From contig NC_073630.1 of NCBI RefSeq assembly GCF_029407905.1, forward strand, positions 54,399,001-54,463,000: DNA of 64,000 nucleotides, read 5' to 3'. The position numbers and the translations under genes were made by a program. Numbering within the stretch: position 1 is the first letter of the stretch; every line of letters begins with the position of its first letter. This document shows, in pieces, positions 1 through 11,964 of this stretch. This DNA is from Bubalus kerabau. Taxonomy: Eukaryota; Chordata; Mammalia; Artiodactyla; Bovidae. The notes under the pieces are model-generated. The model ran no database searches. It saw only the letters and a program-made list of their open reading frames with translations, and was not told the origin of the DNA.

Positions 1-1300
1 AGGGACTCAGGATTATAACCAGTTCTCAGAATCTGCATTTAGCATATTAAAATATGTTCAAACTCTTTCTTCATCTCCCAGGAATTAAACTTAGTAGTTT
101 TGGTCCATATTTTAAAAAGTAGATATTTCTTTTGTCTTGAACTTTCAGGAACCTTTTATCATCGTACTTTCTGAACTGCTTTTGACTGAAACTCTATTGA
201 GAAATTCAGTGTATTTTGTCAGTAAAACTTTAACTTAAAAAATGGTGATTTCACTTTCTTCTTATAATGAACTTCTATTAATTGACTGAATATTTTAAAG
301 ACTCGAGAAATTTAAGCACACAATATAAAAATTTTAAAGATTTTATTTCTATAAATGGAAAAGCATGTGACATATTTTGTGCATTATGTACATCTAGAGC
401 GGTTATACTAAGACAAAGATTTCAAAGATTTGGTTTCTTTTTACACAACACTCTTAAAATAAACTTAGCCAGGAAATGTATCACTTAATTGAAAGATAAA
501 AGAGCATATATGTGGCAGGGAAGAGAAAGAACAGGTTCTTCTCATACATTATCAGATCCATATGCTGTTTATTAAATTTAATGCTGTGCAACTAATTCAG
601 ACAGCTGACTCAAATAAGAAGAAATCAGCAACTTTGTGGAAATGTGAAAACATGTGCACATGCACCATTCTAATGCAGTTTTATCAGCTGTCAGATTTCT
701 CAAGAGATACCATATTTTATAGGCTTGAAATAAAACACTGTGAATTAATACATCCATAATGAAATAATATATATGCTTCGAGGGAATAGCATTGCCCAAA
801 GTTGGCATTTAAGTTCATGTAATCTAAATGACAGCATTGAAAAAAGGTGTTCTCATGTATTCACTGAATTCCAGCTTAGAACATGTTGCCTACCTCTCTG
901 GTTGTACACAGTATGCTGAGAAGAAAATAATACACAAAAAAAGTTTTACTAAGCATCTGAGATGTTTTATAGTCAAAGAACAACTTGTTTTTTAAAAATA
1001 AATTAAAATACATTAACTGCAGAGTGGGAAAAGTATTCCAAATGAAGGATAGGGTGAACAGATTGTTTTCCTTTCCTTGCATTCCACAGATCTATGAATA
1101 ATCATTCCTTGAGGTTTAAAATTATAAATAACAGTGCAGAATGGAGTTATTTCAACTTTACAAAGGAAATCATCCATTTTGTTTTCATTTTCATTTAGGT
1201 AAACTCAAAATGACTTAGCGTAGCTTCTGCTAAACTGATTCAAGACTGAAGCATTCTTGATAAAGAAAAAAAAAAGTTTCTCAATTGTGAGTAGATAACA
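1..1300. other. Unique AT-rich non-coding sequence
   Basis: No repeat family, splice-framed exon or RNA gene was recognised. The short open frames here have no domain-like composition and are what chance gives in DNA this AT-rich. Confidence 0.6.
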
Positions 1301-1336
1301 CATGACTGAAGCGACTTAGCAGCAGCAGCAGCAGCA
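1301..1336 (+). repeat. Bov-A2 SINE 3' tail only, with (AGC)n
   Basis: The sequence CATGACTGAAGCGACTTAGC followed by about five AGC units is the extreme 3' end of a Bov-A2 SINE. None of the SINE body lies upstream, so this is either a very short 5'-truncated insertion or the remnant of a larger one. The AGC run behaves as a SINE-seeded trinucleotide microsatellite. Confidence 0.8.
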
Positions 1337-1949
1337 ACTACATTTATATGGCTAAATTCACACAGAATTGACAACTGTTGTTTGACTTGACAAAGTTAGA
1401 ATATAGTAGTTGATACCAAGAGAGGGGAGGTAGTGAAAAAAAAAGTAAAGAAAAGAGAAATTTCAATGAAGAAACTGTATGCAAATAGTGCTATAGGGGA
1501 GAATGGTTGAATAGGGATATTTTATTCCAAAGTTATCACCATAAGTTGATTATGCTTACATCCTGCCTTCACATACATGCACATGAGACCTGAAAATGAA
1601 GGTCAAAATTTATCATGCATATTTAATTTCAGCCATTAGTACAGTTATTTGTAAGTCCTGGATGACGAGTGCTACATGGAGTTAGACACCTATCTTTTTG
1701 GACATAGAGCTTTACTATCCATATTTACAAAGTCAGAATGTAAAAAGTTATAAAGTGAAGAGCTTGGTCTCATTTTTACAGTATATGTTTTTTACAACAA
1801 AATTCTCCTGAAAACAATTTTTAGAATTATTTCTATGTGTATTGAGTGGAATAAAATGTTGTATTTACTTATTTATAAAATATCCTACCTACTTGTGCTT
1901 CCGGAGTATTGAGATCATGTTTTTATGCTCTTTTTATCTCAAGCTACTA
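1337..1949. other. Unique AT-rich non-coding sequence
   Basis: No recognisable feature was found in this stretch. Confidence 0.55.
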
Positions 1950-2012
1950 AGGAAGTGCCTGACATAGACTAGATGCTCAGTAAATATTTGCTGAATTAAT
2001 TAAAGAATAAAT
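1950..2012 (+). repeat. L2-like LINE 3' end (ancient)
   Basis: The string AGTGCCTGACATAGACTAGA leads into a GCTCAGTAAATATTTGCTGAAT block. This resembles the L2 3' terminus (a 'tgcctggcacatagtaggtgctcaataaatatttgttgaatgaatga'-type ending, paraphrased). The copy is strongly diverged and truncated. Confidence 0.55.
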
Positions 2013-3299
2013 TAATATTCTCTGGGTCCAAGGTCCAACCATAATTACCATTATTACCTTGGTTTAATGCTTTATTTTCTTTGCTTTCTCTTCTGATAAG
2101 TTAGGCTGGGTTTAATTGTGGGAGTGAAGAGATCAGACAAAATGATGGGTTGATGTAAAACATACTTTGTAAAAAAAAGAATAGTCTAGTCCTAAATTCT
2201 TTATAGATTATTGCAGTCATTCTCATCTAAAACCCACATTGTTCTTACCTGTCATTGGTGTATTGCTACAGCCAGTGCCTGTACAATGAGCCAGGATATT
2301 TATTGTGTTTTATAAAATTTTAAACCTGGACCTTGATGAAGAGTTTATTTTACATTTTAAAGCTGTGCTTCTCTACTGAGTACATTTTTTTCTTTTGTGC
2401 CTTAATTGTCAGAACTAAGGTGCATCGGCAGAAAATATTTTTTTGTTGGGAAATACTTTTTAACATTCTATCAGTGAAGTCTTGAAGTTCAAAGATAGCA
2501 TCTGGATGGTACAAACCAGTATGGGGAAAAGTCATAACATTATCTATGTATCACACTCTTAATAAAAGTGTTTTCTAAATAAGTTGAAATCAATTTGCAG
2601 ACTTTATGAGTCTCCTAATTTTCAGTTCCAAGTTGAGAACATCACAGTTGTGAGTTCAGATTCTTACTATAGTATGCATATGGCTTAAAATATACTTTTA
2701 TTTATATATTCACCATTCATTCATTGCTGAGATTAATTGAAATCTAATTTCATAGAGACATGGAAGATTCAGGTCAACTAAACCTCTGTAAGCAGCAAAG
2801 TGGTTGGTTAAATTTGTCTTAAGTTTTTTATCATCCATTTTATTTTTTACATATTCATTCTATATTTATGATGATATTGGAGTAATTCATTTTTCTAAAA
2901 CCTGAGTTTGTTCATTTGTATGTAATCCTGGGAAAGGATAGGAGGGCACCAAATGGAAATCGAGATTTTCTATGGGTTTGCTAAGGCCTGTATGAGAAGT
3001 GATTCTCATTGGAGTTTCCAAGGTAGTTCATTTCATATTACTGTGTTTCTGTGTTTTTTTAAGTCACTCATACCCACCTTTAACCTCCACACCAGCTCTT
3101 CTTTTCTGCTGTCCTTTTCACTCTTGTTTATAACTTCCATTCTCCCCACTACATCTCATAGTATTTTATGCTCTCAGCATGATAATCAATTCGCTGTCCT
3201 TAAATATGCAACAAAACACATTATATTACTGAGTTCCATTTAACTGCCACATGTGAAAATATTTTACATTTTTCATCTCAATTCTCATGACGTTCTTAA
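2013..3299. other. Unique AT-rich non-coding sequence
   Basis: Nothing recognisable was found. An open frame of 96 codons at 2953-3243 has no motif support and is treated as chance. Confidence 0.55.
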
Positions 3300-3392
3300 T
3301 CTGTAGGCTCACAGGAGAGCAAAGAGAGGCTCACAGACCTTAGGTGATTTACTCAAAGCCATACAGCCAAAATAGCTGAGATGGAGTCTGAG
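3300..3392 (-). repeat. MIR SINE fragment (ancient)
   Basis: The order of blocks (AGAGAGGCTCACAG, then GTGATTTACTCAAAGCCATACAGC, then TGAGATGGAGTCTGA, shown in part) follows the reverse strand of the MIR core: gaggaaactgaggcacagag, then cttgcccaaggtcacacagc. Diverged, but the block order is characteristic. Confidence 0.6.
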
Positions 3393-3495
3393 GAAACTTT
3401 GTCAAACAAATAAACAAAAAAATCCATATTCTTTCTATTACAACATGCTCTGTTTAGCCATGCCCTTCTTTCACTAGAATGGTCTTAACCTCTTT

Positions 3496-3675
3496 CACCA
3501 ATGTTTCCATCCATCCAGTCAAGTCTTTCTTTAAAGTTTACTTCAAGTATCACCTCTTCTGTGGAGCCCATACTGACCCCATCCAGCTTTGCTCTTTTCC
3601 TATCACAATCTATATTAGAACACATCATAATGTCACTCTTCTAGCTTATTTTTGGTTTTATAAAGTATGGTAATC
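3496..3675 (+). repeat. L2-like LINE fragment (ancient)
   Basis: The series 'aagtctttctttaaagt', 'tatcacctcttctgtgga' and 'cccatactgacc' matches, with divergence, the L2 3' region that runs from 'aagtctttgctcaaatgtc' to 'ttccctgaccac'. A 64-codon open frame across it is not a gene. Confidence 0.45.
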
Positions 3676-3792
3676 GTTTTTCATAAAAATATTTTATTTT
3701 GAAAAGAAATGACTTTATTATGGCTATTTTCAAATGCATTTACAATTAATTTTTAAAATGTCAATTTTATTTTTTAAACTACCAATGATGTA

Positions 3793-4054
3793 TGGCACCC
3801 CACTCCAGTACTCTTGCCTGGAAAATCCCATGGACGGAGGAGCCTGGTAGGCTGCAGTCCATGGGGTCGCTAAGAGTCAGACACGACTGAGCGACTTCAC
3901 TTTCCCTTTTCACTTTCATGCATTGGAGAAGGAAATGTCAACCCACTCCAGTGTTCTTGCCTGGAGAATCCCAGGGACGGGAAGCCTGGTGGGATGCGGT
4001 CTATGGGGTCGCACAGAATCGGACACAACTGAAGCGACTTAGCAGCAGCAGCAG
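3793..4054 (+). mobile_element. Bov-A2 SINE, 5' truncated, with 10-bp TSD
   Basis: Two related half-units are present: one begins CCCACTCCAGTACTCTTGCC, the second CCCACTCCAGTGTTCTTGCC. They are joined by the TTTCACTTTCATGCATTGGA linker and end in GCGACTTAGC(AGC)n, the standard Bov-A2 structure. The target-site duplication CAATGATGTA lies at 3783-3792 and again at 4055-4064. The first bases of the consensus (agaaggcaa) are missing. SINEs of this type are mobilised by BovB reverse transcriptase, whose tail they share. Confidence 0.95.
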
Positions 4055-4074
4055 CAATGATGTAGTCACATTTC

Positions 4075-4234
4075 TTAACTCAATAAAAACATAATTTTTT
4101 TTGTCTTTTTTTCTCTTTAACTGAAAATGTTTATTATTTTTATTTAATGAAATAAATTAATCACTACACACTACATCCTAACAATAAATTTTCATGATGA
4201 CAATTAGAGTATTGCCATACAAATCTTTACCTGT
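4075..4234 (+). repeat. Left arm of a 160-bp inverted repeat
   Basis: Read as reverse complement this arm matches 5067-5226 over 160 positions with no gaps and 4 mismatches (97.5% identity, aligned by eye). It begins 10 bases after the right TSD of the Bov-A2 at 3793-4054. It does not resemble any SINE, L1 or BovB segment I know. See the findings for interpretation. Confidence 0.95.
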
Positions 4235-4670
4235 CACATAAAAAAAAAAGTCACATAAAAACAAAAGCACTTTTGGGTCATTTACAGTTTTTAAGAGGCT
4301 AGAGGAGTCCTGAAATCCAAATTTAAGTACTACTGATTAAAGTGGTGTCTAGCCAAGATTGAACACTCTTTAAATATTTGATGAACAAACCTAAATAATA
4401 AAATTGATATGACAACTTTTAGTTGCAGAGACTAAAAATGTTGTATGTGAGAATTTAAGATCCATAGTTTTATAAATTTACTCAATTCTATGTCAAGAAA
4501 AAAAAGAGCAAAATCCTCATTAAAATATATTTTGTAGGGAAAACTAAATTTAGAATATTAATTATACTGAGTGAATCATACATTAATTAAAATTCTAAGT
4601 GAACATTACTGAGCTCTTAGATACTAGGGTAGCTGATTTGTTAGTTTGTATGAAGGACACAGTGGATTAT
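4235..4670. other. Unique spacer inside the inverted repeat
   Basis: AT-rich sequence with no recognisable feature. With the SINE at 4671-4908 and the tail to 5066 it makes up the 832-bp loop between the two repeat arms. Confidence 0.6.
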
Positions 4671-4908
4671 GCTGCTGCCAAGTCGCTACAGTCGTGTCCG
4701 ACTCTGTGATCCCGTAGATGGCAGCCCACCGGGCTTCCCCATCCCTGGGATTCTCCAAGCAAGAACGCTGGAGTGGGTTGCCATTTCCTTCTTCAATGCA
4801 TGAAAGTGAAAAGAGAAAGTGAAGTCGCTCAGTACTGTCCAACCAGGCTCCTCCTTCCATAGGATTTTCCAGGCAAGAGTACTAGAGTGGGGTGCCATTT
4901 CCTTCTCT
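4671..4908 (-). mobile_element. Bov-A2 SINE, minus strand
   Basis: On the plus strand it starts with GCTGCTGCCAAGTCGCTAC, the reverse of the GCGACTTAGCAGC tail. It then shows both half-units in reverse, ending in GGTGCCATTTCCTTCTC. It is an almost complete dimeric Bov-A2 lying in the loop of the inverted repeat, opposite in orientation to the copy at 3793-4054. A short internal deletion removes part of the first half-unit's end. I could not find a convincing TSD. Confidence 0.93.
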
Positions 4909-5066
4909 ATTGTAGCTATAAACTGAGAACTTCTTAGCAGATTGGTAAAACATTAGGAATTTGAAAATAATAAAGTGGAATATTATAGATTTGCTAGAAG
5001 ATTTATAAAATGTTTTCAGTGCAACAAAATCTTGAACTTTTAGTGAGGTTGTCAGAAAAATAGGTT

Positions 5067-5226
5067 ACAGGTAAAGATTTGTATGGCAATACTCTAATTG
5101 TCATCATGAAAATTTACTGTTAGGATGTAGTGTGTAGTGATTAATTTATTTCATTAAATAAAAATAATGAAAATTTTCAGTTAAAGAGAAAAAAAGACAA
5201 AAAAAATTATGTTTTTATGGAGTTAA
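5067..5226 (-). repeat. Right arm of a 160-bp inverted repeat
   Basis: Inverted partner of 4075-4234. The four mismatches include one near GAAAATTTAC, two adjacent to AATAATGAAAATTTT, and one at TTTTTATGGAG. Homology stops abruptly at both ends of both arms. Confidence 0.95.
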
Positions 5227-5332
5227 ATAATCTTAAAAATATACCAGGGTACCAGCTTACTCCACCCTGCAGGAGCTAGCAGCAACAGCCAAGCTGACCT
5301 CTTCAAGCTCCAGCCCTGCCTAAAAATAACAT

Positions 5333-5539
5333 TGTTGTTAGTTGCTAAGTCATGTCCTACTCTTTTACAACTCCATGGATTGTAGCCTGCCAGGCTCCTC
5401 TGTCCATGGGATTCCCCAGAAAAGTATACTGGAGTGGGTTGCCATTTCCTTCTTCAGGGGATCTTCTGGACCTAACGATCAAACCCACATCTCCTGCATT
5501 ACTGACAGATTATTTACCACTGAGCCTCAGGGGAAGCCC
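5333..5539 (-). mobile_element. Bov-tA SINE, minus strand, near full length
   Basis: In reverse orientation it shows the Bov-tA 3' body (GTTGCTAAGTCATGTCC, then CCATGGATTGTAGCCTGCCA) and ends at the tRNA-like 5' head (TTTACCACTGAGCCTCAGGG, then GAAGCCC). The tRNA-derived head carries the remnants of the Pol III A and B boxes, diverged here. It is a retroposed copy, not a functional tRNA gene. Confidence 0.93.
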
Positions 5540-5660
5540 AGACACACCCAGCATTAAGATGAATAAAATTTCCTTTTGATAAGTATCCAGCCACTCTTAG
5601 CAAGAAGGAGAATGAGAGAAAATTGAACTGTTCATTGGAATATGGTAGACTGTTCCTATT

Positions 5661-5721
5661 CAGGCTGCAGTTCATGGGGTCTCAAAGAATCAGAAAGGAT
5701 GGAAGTGACTTAGCACACATG
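5661..5721 (+). repeat. Bov-tA/Bov-A2 3' end fragment
   Basis: CAGGCTGCAGTTCATGGGGT leads on to GTGACTTAGCACACATGA. This is the last ~60 bases of a Bov-tA-type SINE, 5' truncated. Confidence 0.8.
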
Positions 5722-7985
5722 AATATGTGACTCAGGGAAAATTTTAGGGTCAGAATCAGAGCTAAAATATCAATTTTCTAACTCTTATAGAAAATGTATT
5801 TTTAAGATAGACCTCACAAATAGGATAAGGATAACAATACTGTTACCAGGAATGTTTATACCGTATGGTAATGGCCTTTTCTCATATATTCTTGTATCAG
5901 ACAGTGATGTTTTGATGAAGGTTTAAGGTCATCAAGCAGAGAATAGCAGTCTCATTGCCTAATTAAGCTCTCATTCTATATGTTGTTTGATGTGTCTCTT
6001 CTGCTTATCAAGGTGTGCTGGTTCCCAACCATATTATATGGTCCCACCATATAATCTGTCTGGTTTGACTGACTTCTGACTTGCCAACACTAAATAACCT
6101 TCTTCTCATCACGTTGCATTAGGCTGTATCAGTTTCCTTTTCTACAAACTGTTTCTTTCTTTATCCTTTTTCCATATCTGACACAGTCTTGAAGAAGTAG
6201 CTCTGTGTCTCCTTTCTCAAAGTTCATCCCTTTGTTTCTTTGCTTTGAGCTTCCAAACACTAAGAAATTTGACCTTAGTTTTGTTCCCCATGTAATTATT
6301 ATATTTTTTTGAGGATGTGAAGCAAGTCTTGTGCCTTATTCTTGGGCCCTACAGCTTGACATTGTGTTCTCTGTGTCAATATGTTAGTATACGTATTTCT
6401 ACTTTTATCATACATTTTTCTAAGAACAGAACCACAGAGGGCTGAACCATAGCATTCTCTATGATATTCTCATTTTATCTACATGACCAAATTCCTGTCC
6501 TTTTGGAAAATCAATCTCTTTACAAATTCTTGATTGCCAATTCTACTCAGTAAAATCACAAATCATTTGTCTATCTACTTTTTATTTTCATGCATCATAT
6601 TGTACATTTTCCCTTTTCTAGCCAGGTAAAAATCTAGCTCATAAGATTGCCTATAAGCATATTCCTAACAAATACCCCGTTAGTACCAGGGGTGATTTTA
6701 TTATCCTGGCTCCTACCTCTTAATAGGAAAAAAATAGCTTTCATTTTTATTTCCCTTAATCCATGAAGCTGTCTTCTCCACTCTATGAATTTATGACTCG
6801 AAAATTTCTGTTTAATCTTTTGGACTACCATTCTAAGTTGTTTTAGTTATTTATAAACTCAGATATTTATAAAATCATTTTATATTACTTGTTACATCTT
6901 GATAAGTTCTACTGTGAGCAGTCATCTGTGTTTTGTGTGTGTATATTTATTTTCCAAAGTTTCTCATAAGTACACCTTTGGTTATTTTTGTATCTTTCAC
7001 AGTGTGGTGCAAATTTCCAAATATATTACCTCATGATAATCTACCCTTCCTAAGATCAAAGGAAGAACTTACTTATATAAAATCCTTATGGTATTAGGGA
7101 TTCATGTACAAAAACTGCTGTGTTTCATGCTAGACTCAAGTTTTTTGCCATAAATTAAGAACATGTGGGCCCCTTTTGTTTTCTGTCTTGGAAGATTCAC
7201 ACACTTGATTCTTCCAAAGACAAAATGCTGATCCCCAAATAATCAATCAGGAACATTTAAATGTAGGAATAATTAATTATAACTTTGTTACTTTGATATT
7301 ACTAGAATATGTGGCTTTTAATTTTGAAGGGGAGCTTAAATTTTAAAATATGTGTGATGGCAATTAATATTTTTAAAATTAAACACAAAATTAAAATGTA
7401 TAAGAAAAAAAGCAAAGCTATAAAAATTATGTTCAACCATATCAAATAAAATTTAAGTTTACTACTTTGAGTTTATTTATTTTAATTTAACAGGCTTAGT
7501 GCATGTTCCTTCAGAATTCTTTGATGCTAATCCATCTGATAACCAATTAGTTTCCAAATATTTCAATTCAAGAGCTGACTAATACTATTACCTAAGTATT
7601 AGATGGATATGTTATTTTAAGCAGAGATGATGCCTAATAGTAATTAGTGTGTCAGAGACCAAAAGAGTTGAGAAACTGGAAAGTTTTGAGACATCCTGTT
7701 TAAATAGGATTAAGGCAAGACCAAAAGGATTATCATACTCCAAACCTCAAATATCTTTGTGATAGCTGCTTTCTTAAACATTTAGATTAATGGTCAGAAT
7801 CACATTCAGAAGCAAAAATGCAAACAGGTATTTACATAAATCCTTGTCTTTAGAGAAAAACTCAAGAATGTCCCAGCCCTTCTGTAGATATTACACTAAG
7901 AAATGTATGGGTGGGAGGGATCAAAACCATTTTTTTTCACCCCCAAAATTAATTCTCTCCTATCTTTTAAGTTACAATGCTTAAG
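5722..7985. other. Unique AT-rich non-coding sequence
   Basis: 2.3 kb with no identifiable repeat, exon or RNA gene. Confidence 0.55.
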
Positions 7986-8105
7986 GCCTTTTTAAAAACA
8001 GTTTAGGTTCACAAAAACACTGAGAGGACAGTACAGAAATTTCCCATATACTCCCTGCCCCTATACATGCATAAACATCTCCATTACTAAAAACCCCAAG
8101 TGGAT
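7986..8105. repeat. Possible old L1 3' UTR fragment
   Basis: The text GGTTCACAAAAACACTGAG, then GACAGTACAGAAATTTCCCA, then TATACTCCCTGCCCC resembles a widespread mammalian L1 3' region ('ttcacagaaaaattg..agtacagagagttcccatatacc'). Diverged; orientation and subfamily not assigned. Confidence 0.4.
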
Positions 8106-8744
8106 GACTTCTTATTTTCTTAAAAAATATACATATTTTTAATAAGCTTATCTCCAGGGTGTATAAAAGCTTCCCTAAATCATGTAAAATGTCATTTTTC
8201 ATATGAAGTTTGTATTTCAGTATAAACATAGAAAGGCAAAGATTTCTCTGAAAACAAATATCAAGAGCAAAATATGTAGCAGTATGTCTTTTTCAGGTGG
8301 TATTGCCCTTTAAATTGATTCACTAAACCAGTTGATCACTACTAAAATTCAAAGAGTTCAGTATTATCATCAATGTTTTATGAAATTTTTTCATTGTACT
8401 TCTTTTCATATAACTCTATTTACTTTAAAAAAATTACATGTAGTTCAAATTAAACCATGTCTACAAAAATATAATTAAAACATGAACCTTTTTACAACTT
8501 TTATTAGTTTGGTCTCTTGCAGTGTATAGGCATTCTACTAAATTTAATTCTTTTTTGTTAAAATAACAAGTTGAAGTTGTTTTGATATCAAACCTACAGA
8601 CCCTTAGGAGAATGTAATAAGGAAGATGTTTGTGAGCTTTTAGATATATGGCAATTAGATGGAGGCAGGACAAGTAAATGGTAATAATCCTACTGTGTGT
8701 TGGGGAAAAATATACATACCCATTTGGTACTATTTATCCTGCAG

Positions 8745-8769
8745 TTTTTTTTTTTTTTTTTTTTTTTTT
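8745..8769. repeat. Poly(T) run of 25
   Basis: Uninterrupted T25, preceded by TATTTATCCTGCAG and followed by CATAAATC. It could be the A-tail of a minus-strand retroposed fragment, but no body was recognised on its right-hand side (8770-8820). Confidence 0.85.
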
Positions 8770-10399
8770 CATAAATCTGTTGTAAAAAATAAAAACAAAA
8801 AACAAAACACTGTACCCACATATCAAAGTCCTGCCTAGTCCTGCCTTAAGCTACCCTGTCTAGTCAAAAAGTGAGAATAAGATGGTAGTTCATTACATGT
8901 AGCAGCCCCCATGTCCCAGACTCAGAAGAGGATAGTTGATAGTTGGAGAGTGATGAGATTAACGCCATTCAAAATCCCTAATTTGTTTAAATTATCTTTA
9001 AAATTTATCTAGATTTTTTAAAAAAGAAAGAAAACAAGTTTAGGGTTTTTGAAAATTGTTTCATTGGCAAGTCTGTGGATGGACACCGTGGTGTAGGGGC
9101 TGCTGATTTTCCCTTTACATATTTCCCCATCTCCCTTCCCCAGGTGTTGCTGCCATCACTACCTTTCCCTTCCTCCCCTTTCCTCATGGCAAGACGCATG
9201 GAAGAAGAGTGCTGTTAAGGCCTCTCCATTAATCAACAGGTATGGTGGTCCTCATGAAGCAGTACAGCTGCCCCTCTTCTGCATTCTCCATTAATAGTCT
9301 ATCTTTTATATAGAGAAAACTCATGCATCCACTACATAAAGCCTACTGATACAAGGAAATTACACAACTTGAGTAAATCTTTACCTATTTCAGCATGCTA
9401 TTTCAGAATTCCCTGCACAGTTGTAGATGATTTTTAAATGTAAAGGATTACAGAAGAACAACCTGTATCATTTTCAGAGAAAGGTGCTATGCAGTTTCCT
9501 CAATTGATTGTATAGAAAAAAAAAAAAAAAACGGACCTATATATATATGCCACTTTCAATGTTTTACAAAGACTTTTTATATGACATATCTTTGCAAATT
9601 GTAAAATGAGAATATTTTGTGAACTTTAACTCAGAATTCAATTATTTTAGCATTTGAACTTTCAAAAGCATCATACAAAACTGTACTATGTACTTTAATT
9701 ATAATGCTTATTCATCTGATTATAGAAAATTAAGTATGAGCCATTTCAATTCAAACCTAAATACTCCACAAATCAAGGTCATCCAGATGTGGGAGCTGAG
9801 TGTAGGCCAATGGCTTTTTTGCAAAGATTTCTTTGCTCAGCTCAGCTGGTGGCATTTGAGGAAGGTGGGGGAGGGCCTTGGTCCTCCTGCCAGCTCAAGT
9901 CTACCTCTTTCAGGTTGATAATTTTGAAAGGAGCTAAGCCCTCAGGGCTCGAACTCCAGCAGAGTCTTAACCTGTAAAAACACAAACTGTAAGTCATTAT
10001 GGGAAACGCCCACCTTCTTGATTTCCTTTTTCACCAGGAGAACTGGTCCTCCTTGCTCCTGCAGGGGCTTGTTTTGAGGGCATGTTGGGCTTTGCACTAC
10101 GCCTTTGTGACTCTATTAGGATCTTTGAGGCAAGGAACTAGATTACTGCCTTTGGGCTGGGAAGATTTTTAGTAAATGTCTTTAAAGAAAAGCAGTGAGT
10201 GTGTCTATAGGTGTGCCTGTGTGTGGCAACACTATGGTATTCCTTAGAATAGTAGCCAAAGACTTGTTTGTGTATATAAATGAAGCAGATTCTTTACAGG
10301 AATTTTCATTGATGTGACCATTGACCGTTAAAGACTGGACCATAGATCTTCATTCACAAATGCAGAGTCTCTTATCCCTAAAAGCTCTGAAATCATTGG
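8770..10399. other. Non-coding sequence, slightly GC-richer at 9.77-10.1 kb
   Basis: No gene recognised. A patch at about 9770-10100 is richer in GC and polypyrimidine, but I could not match it to a repeat family or frame an exon in it. A16 and a short TA run lie near 9516-9548. Confidence 0.5.
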
Positions 10400-10605
10400 T
10401 TGGCCTTCGTGATCTCATTTCTACCTGCATTTCTAGTCCTTACTTTATGCACTTACCCTGGATATACACTGTTCTGGCCTACCCCATCTTTCCCAATGGC
10501 TATAATCTTCCTTGCCCACAGACCTTTGCATTGTTGGGTCCTTCCATCTGGAGAGCCGTTTCCCCAGGTCTGCTTGGAAAATTCACACCAAAAGCAGTAA
10601 TAGGA
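10400..10605 (+). repeat. L2 LINE fragment (ancient)
   Basis: CACAGACCTTTGCATTGTTG followed by TCCTTCCATCTGGAGAGCCG and TTTCCCC tracks the L2 segment 'cagggcctttgcactggctgttccctctgcctggaacgctcttcccc'. This explains the overlapping open frames of 62-107 codons here, which are not genes. Confidence 0.6.
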
Positions 10606-10721
10606 AATGTGCAGAGGGTTTTCTGTGTGTCCAGCACAGTGTAAGTAAGCTTAATAATCCCTATTTTCTTCATTCATTCCACACAAAGGAACACAGTTAA
10701 AAATTGTTAATATTCATATTT

Positions 10722-10790
10722 AAATGATAAACAGTGAGGCTTGGAGAAACCTGACGTGGTCAAGATTACTCAGAACTGACTAAAGTGCAC
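10722..10790 (-). repeat. MIR-like fragment (ancient)
   Basis: AAACAGTGAGGCTTGGAGAA followed by GGTCAAGATTACTCAGAACT resembles the reverse strand of the MIR core. Highly diverged. Confidence 0.4.
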
Positions 10791-10889
10791 TGTGTCTTTT
10801 GCAGAGTCTCCTGTTTCCTCCCCAGCGAAGCTGGGATTCTCGTTCATGTTTAACTCTTTAAGTTTCTATGATTCCATCTTATCCTTTAT

Positions 10890-10950
10890 GAACTCTTCTA
10901 TGCCCACAGTGTTTGCTACTCACTAAATGTTGAACAGATGAATGAATTTT
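10890..10950 (+). repeat. L2 3' end fragment
   Basis: GCTACTCACTAAATGTTGAA, then CAGATGAATGAATTTT resembles the L2 terminal block and its TGAA tail. It may belong to the same insertion as 10400-10605. Confidence 0.5.
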
Positions 10951-11964
10951 TAGAACACAGTCATTCTTCTTTTCACTCTTGTAGGGACCCTTTTCATCCA
11001 CACTTATCTCTACCCTTTTTATTTCCTTTCATTTGTAGCTCTTGACTGTTATTAGCTGCATAGATGACTTAATATATTTTATTATAAAAAATAAGTCATT
11101 TATTTTTCTCCCTAAATTTAGGACCTGCAATTAAAAACCAAGTAAGTATAATTGAAAACATAGAAAAAAAGATCATTTAAATTTTATAAAATTTATCAAA
11201 TCTAGTAGTAAGAAAAGAAGCATAGATATACTTATATCTCACATGGAAAGGAAACAATCCAACCAAAATATTTTGAAGTTTTGAGGAAAGGTCAGAGAAA
11301 CTTTTTTTGTTGTTGTTATTTTATAGATGAATAAAAGAAATATGCACCATACAGCTAGAGTCTTAACAGGTTACATACAAGAAAAGAAAGAAATGGGGGA
11401 GTAAAATTAGATGAGAAAAAGAAGGTAAACTGAAAAAGAAAAGAAAAAATCTTTGAAAATATAGAAACAAAAAGATATGGGGAAAGTGAATACATTGAAA
11501 AGCAATAAAAAATTGAAGGAAACAGATCACTGAAAACCACAGACACTGAGAGGACTTTAAAAAATATGAAAGAAAACTTGTAGGGGAAAAAAATCAGTGC
11601 AAGTAGAGAAAAAGGACTTTATTTATGAGTTCATGTTTCCTTTATTCTTAGAAAAGCCTTTGAGGTAAAATGCTGAAAAGAGAAAGGGAAATTAAGATAC
11701 ATTGCTTTGTGTACACTGTATTTTTCTGGGATTTTTTTCTGTGGGAACAGTGCTTTTGATAGCAAGTTAAGGGCTTAAGCATTAACTTGGAGCTATGTAC
11801 TTAGAACTAAAAAGGTTGTGCCTAGAGGGCACAATTAAGGCAGAGATTAATGGAAAATTAGGGTACAAGTCAAAATACCCTCTTTCCTAGACTTTCAACC
11901 AATAAGATCTTAGAATTAACCAATTCATTAGTTCTGTGAATATAAGGATCAGTTTATTTCTATT
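10951..11964. other. Unique non-coding sequence, purine-rich at 11.35-11.65 kb
   Basis: No repeat family recognised. The plus strand is purine-rich (GAAAAAGAAGG-type runs) between about 11350 and 11620, which produces spurious open frames on the minus strand. Confidence 0.5.

Noticed and set aside
9688..9977. Possible exon in the GC-richer patch near 9.8 kb
   Set aside because: The overlapping frames conflict, no acceptor/donor pair fits, and no family was recognised.
10321..10644. 107-codon frame
   Set aside because: Overlaps an L2 relic; no domain or start context.
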